A stretch of DNA of 64,000 nt from Kineothrix sp. IPX-CK (GTDB taxonomy: Bacteria; Bacillota; Clostridia; Lachnospirales; Lachnospiraceae), in the NCBI RefSeq assembly GCF_039134705.1, contig NZ_CP146256.1, forward strand, positions 2,480,001-2,544,000. The letters are read 5' to 3'. A program made the translations under genes and the position numbers. Within the stretch, counting starts at the first letter, position 1. Each line of letters opens with the position of its first letter. Below are positions 61,810 through 64,000 of this stretch, piece after piece. The notes beneath the pieces were generated by a model that saw only the letters and a program-made list of their open reading frames with translations, made no database searches and was not told where the DNA came from.

Positions 61810-62859
61810 TTATCTAATTTTTAATAATTCTTTTTCTAATTCTTCAAAATCATAATCATGCTGCTTAAATCCATTAAATGAAAAAGCATCGCTCTGTATC
61901 TTCGCTGACCCCTTTGGAACAGTTTGTAATTTATAAAAACAAGTAGTCACATAGTTTTGCATGTTATAGATCGTTCCCGATCCGTTAGCAGATATGTTGT
62001 CCAGTACTTGCCGAAAGCTTCTCTCTGATAACTTAGCATATATTGTCTGTTGAACCTTCTCCGCCGGCATTTGAACATTATCAATTTTGTGACTCTCTTT
62101 TGATAATAGAAATAAATTAGCAAGGCAATGAACAACCAGATCAACAATCTCTAAATCATATTGGCTGGATGCAACAATATTTTCGTAATTTATTTTTTCT
62201 TGAATTATTTTCCTAATATCTTCTTCCCTACTGTTATTAGATGATGATATATAATTTACATCATCATCTATATTAGTCTTATTAGATTCCATATTATGGA
62301 CTTCCGGAATTCCATTTTCCGGACTTCCATATTTAGGACTTCCTTGTAGTTGCGGCGTTTTAGGGAATTCCATATTATGGACTTCCAGATTCTGGACTTC
62401 CGGATTTCTATTTTCTGGACTTCCGGATTCAGGACTTCCAGATTCTGGACATCCTTGTATCTCCGGCATTTTATCTGATAACACCTCTTCCTCTTCATTT
62501 GTTAAAATGAAGTTCTTAACATAAATCATAGCTGCCTGATTTGGTCGTCTTTTCTTTTCAATAAGACCAAATTTTTCTAATTCTTGCATGAATCTTACCG
62601 CTATTGTTTTTGATACTCTAAAATCTTCTGTTATACTATCAATAGTGTAAATTACATAGACTCTCCTACTTTCATCAAGCCATTTATTCTTTCTTGACAG
62701 ACTCATACGATCCAAGAGCAATCCATAAAGAATCTTTGCACCATATGATAACTCCTCAAACCTGGAGTCTGTAAAAAATAACTTCGGAACTTTTACAAAA
62801 GAAAATTGTTCGCTTTCATCCCCTACAAAGTAACTAAAGGCCAAATCGTTTGTAAACAA
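61810..62859 (-). CDS. RepA_N-type replication initiator
   Basis: About 349 residues. FSYFVGDESEQFSFVKVPKL, FFTDSRFEELSYGAKILYGL, LLDRMSLSRKNKWLDESRRV is the RepA_N winged-helix domain. A repeat-rich linker follows (~130-205) and a C-terminal helical domain (VQQTIYAKLSERSFRQVLDN). RepA_N proteins start theta replication of Firmicute plasmids; in ICEs they allow temporary plasmid-like copy after excision. The TTG at 62859 preceded by AAGGGGG is the likely start, matching the usual N-terminus; a GTG-initiated extension begins at 62898. Confidence 0.82.
   Translation of the reverse strand: MFTNDLAFSYFVGDESEQFSFVKVPKLFFTDSRFEELSYGAKILYGLLLDRMSLSRKNKWLDESRRVYVIYTIDSITEDFRVSKTIAVRFMQELEKFGLIEKKRRPNQAAMIYVKNFILTNEEEEVLSDKMPEIQGCPESGSPESGSPENRNPEVQNLEVHNMEFPKTPQLQGSPKYGSPENGIPEVHNMESNKTNIDDDVNYISSSNNSREEDIRKIIQEKINYENIVASSQYDLEIVDLVVHCLANLFLLSKESHKIDNVQMPAEKVQQTIYAKLSERSFRQVLDNISANGSGTIYNMQNYVTTCFYKLQTVPKGSAKIQSDAFSFNGFKQHDYDFEELEKELLKIR
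62270..62465. repeat. 15-bp tandem repeats inside the rep gene (candidate oriV)
   Basis: On the minus strand, units such as GGAAGTCCTGAATCC, GGAAGTCCAGAATCT and GGAAGTCCATAATAT repeat about ten times, encoding SPESG/NPEVQ/NLEVH-like pentapeptides. RepA_N plasmids keep their origin as repeats within the rep coding sequence at this position. Confidence 0.7.
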
Positions 62860-62897
62860 TATTCTTTCCCCCTTTCTCGCAAGCACAGCTCCTTTCA

Positions 62898-62921
62898 CCT
62901 GCTGTCTGAAAAGACAGCAGG
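62898..62921. repeat. Perfect hairpin with GAAA tetraloop in the rep leader
   Basis: CCTGCTGTCT (62898-62907), GAAA, AGACAGCAGG (62912-62921). No U tract. It may control rep translation or transcription, for example as an antisense or attenuator stem. Confidence 0.6.
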
Positions 62922-62988
62922 CACACTATGGCTTACAGTTATGTGATATATTTTATTTGGTAAAGCACACGACTTTATTCCTCCCACT

Positions 62989-63020
62989 AAAAAAGGGCAG
63001 CTGCACAGCCACCCTTTTTT
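62989..63020. terminator. Bidirectional terminator upstream of rep
   Basis: AAAAAGGG and CCCTTTTT flank GCAGCTGCACAGCCA-type sequence with its own AGCTG/CAGC pairing; U tracts on both strands. It isolates rep from the membrane-protein gene. Confidence 0.65.
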
Positions 63021-63049
63021 GTACGGGTTATTTAGGAGGTACCCGTACA
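63020..63049. repeat. Inverted repeat TGTACGGGT-N12-ACCCGTACA
   Basis: Perfect 9-bp arms (63020-63028 and 63041-63049) immediately beside the terminator. The loop contains TTTAGGAGG. Possible operator or RNA element of replication control. Confidence 0.6.
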
Positions 63050-63084
63050 CATCTATATTTTATGCGATTGCAAAATATAGCTAA

Positions 63085-63651
63085 TTATAAATCATACCAG
63101 AAAACAACCATTTCTTTTCCTTCTACATTTATGTATCTCTTAATAGATGTCCAGTTGGAAGGGATATATTTAAACTTAAATTCTTTAAAAGGAACGATTT
63201 TATTTTTCTTTCCCCCGGGCATCGATCTTCCAAATACTAGCTCATTAGGTTTTCTTATGTCATTGCCAAATATATCAACCATTACCCGTTTATTATAGAA
63301 GTTCATTCCCTTCTTATTTAAACTATCTATGTCAAATTTCTTCCATAATATTTCATCATTTGGAGATTTCTTTAATTTTTCTTTTGCAAGAAATCTTCTT
63401 ATATCTGATATTAGTCTGCTTACTATATTACTAATCCATCGAGAAACACCCAGCCAGACCACTGAAAGTATTGCAACTGCGTGAAACAAAAATATAAAAG
63501 TATAAGGAGAAATAGTTATTACCTTATTAGCCACACCTAAGAATACCGCTGCTATTAGACTGATTCCCATTAACCATAATATTATTAAAAAGAGTGTAGA
63601 ATACTTCATATTTTTTATTCTATCGTCATAAAGTTCAATTTTCTGATACAC
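63085..63651 (-). CDS. Hypothetical membrane protein
   Basis: 188 residues. Two hydrophobic helices in the first 75 residues (TLFLIILWLMGISLIAAVFL; YTFIFLFHAVAILSVVWLGV), then a soluble half with KKNKIVPFKEFKFKYIPSNW. No family recognised. It overlaps nothing and is followed 13 bases upstream by a 64-residue ORF, probably in one operon. Confidence 0.6.
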   Translation of the reverse strand: MYQKIELYDDRIKNMKYSTLFLIILWLMGISLIAAVFLGVANKVITISPYTFIFLFHAVAILSVVWLGVSRWISNIVSRLISDIRRFLAKEKLKKSPNDEILWKKFDIDSLNKKGMNFYNKRVMVDIFGNDIRKPNELVFGRSMPGGKKNKIVPFKEFKFKYIPSNWTSIKRYINVEGKEMVVFWYDL

Positions 63652-63664
63652 TCATTTACCTCCT

Positions 63665-63859
63665 CTAATCCTGCCAATCAATAAGTTCCAGATTATCTGT
63701 GATATTGCCTATTACTTTCGCATAATCCTCTAGCGAGCTTATAGGCATATCTGGGAGTCCCTTTCCCGCCGCGTAAAAACCAACACTATCCATATAGCAC
63801 TTATCTACTAGACAATATGCTTGGTAAACACCATATTTTATAATCATGTTGTCTGCCAC
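63665..63859 (-). CDS. Small hypothetical protein
   Basis: 64 residues, MADNMIIKYGVYQAYCLVDK, later DMPISSLEDYAKVIGNITDN. Not recognised. CTTAGGAGGAC is a good ribosome site. Transcribed with the membrane protein. The last 140 bases of the window hold no further gene visible. Confidence 0.6.
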   Translation of the reverse strand: MADNMIIKYGVYQAYCLVDKCYMDSVGFYAAGKGLPDMPISSLEDYAKVIGNITDNLELIDWQD

Positions 63860-64000
63860 TATTTGTCCTCCTAAGTAGCTCTCGATTATATCTCCCTCAA
63901 ATACTTCTTATCCGGGTATATCAATTTTTCACGTTGATCGCCTACCTGACAATGCTCTTATAGCAGTTTCAAACCATTATTTTATTATAACGTTGGTTTT

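Larger units (their letters stand above)
15934..64000. mobile_element. Integrative and conjugative element (partial, right end missing)
   Basis: From the cotJC break to the window end: serine recombinase, control genes, accessory and defence-like cargo, relaxase, MobC, methylase-helicase, type IV secretion genes (VirB4, VirB6, VirD4, M23 peptidase, Maff2) and RepA_N-like replication gene. All modules needed for excision, conjugation and replication are represented. It is at least 48 kb. No copy of the missing cotJC 3' end is seen before 64000, so attR lies beyond. Confidence 0.85.

Noticed and set aside
62268..62498. Separate 76-codon ORF within the rep gene
   Set aside because: The KV/EVRK-type repeats are a frame-shifted reading of the 15-bp repeats; no ribosome site.
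1..64000. tRNA or rRNA genes
   Set aside because: No cloverleaf with a T-loop consensus or rRNA segment was recognised; insertion is in a protein gene, not a tRNA.

Overview
The window looks like a Lachnospiraceae-type (Clostridia, spore-forming Firmicutes) chromosome carrying the left part of a large integrative and conjugative element (ICE). The host assignment rests on spore-coat genes cotJA/JB/JC, a DUF1292 protein, an [FeFe]-hydrogenase-like protein, strong AGGAGG ribosome sites and moderate GC. It is an inference from gene content, not a species call.

Region 1, about 1-15,930, is chromosomal. It holds a DUF5662 gene cut by the left edge, a GH13 debranching-enzyme homologue that has lost its catalytic motifs, DUF1292, a UvrD/PcrA-like helicase overlapping gltX, and an [FeFe]-hydrogenase-like protein. 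Two decayed genes follow (a feoB 3' end and an S66 LD-carboxypeptidase), then a DUF2268 metalloprotease-like gene behind a MerR-type promoter with a 19-bp spacer, and a GldA/GldG-type ABC exporter operon. The region ends with cotJA-cotJB-cotJC.

Region 2, about 15,934 to at least 64,000, is the ICE. It interrupts cotJC near its 3' end. The first element gene is a large serine recombinase pointing at the junction, preceded by a 54-residue ORF and a structured, HEARO-like RNA candidate. Next comes a control region with two divergent HTH genes and three CACAC-N5-GTGTG operators. The accessory block (19.4-32 kb) carries a membrane J-domain protein, LexA-boxed dinB, an SRAP (HMCES/YedK) gene, a TIR/deoxyribosyltransferase-like two-gene unit, a subtilase + AAA ATPase pair matching IetAS, and a second P-loop ATPase gene. 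Repeats and relics (an SRAP tail copy, a dinB fragment, a partial copy of the oriT-like region) show that the block was assembled by recombination.

The conjugation module runs leftward from 62.9 to 32.1 kb. It contains a RepA_N-type replication gene with internal 15-bp repeats, PcfB, the VirD4 coupling protein, a Maff2 protein, VirB6, a PrgI-VirB4 fusion, an M23 peptidase, a set of surface proteins, two DUF5710-domain proteins, a giant methylase-helicase with an embedded tnpV reading frame, MobC, a Fic unit and a MobA/VirD2-type relaxase beside an inverted-repeat-rich oriT candidate. Seven identical 20-bp perfect palindromes (AATATTCGATATCGAATATT) sit in the leader regions of transcription units across this module, suggesting one regulator for the whole transfer region. 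A type I holin-like toxin with a probable antisense RNA lies at 44.2-44.4 kb. The right end of the element and the rest of cotJC are not in the window.
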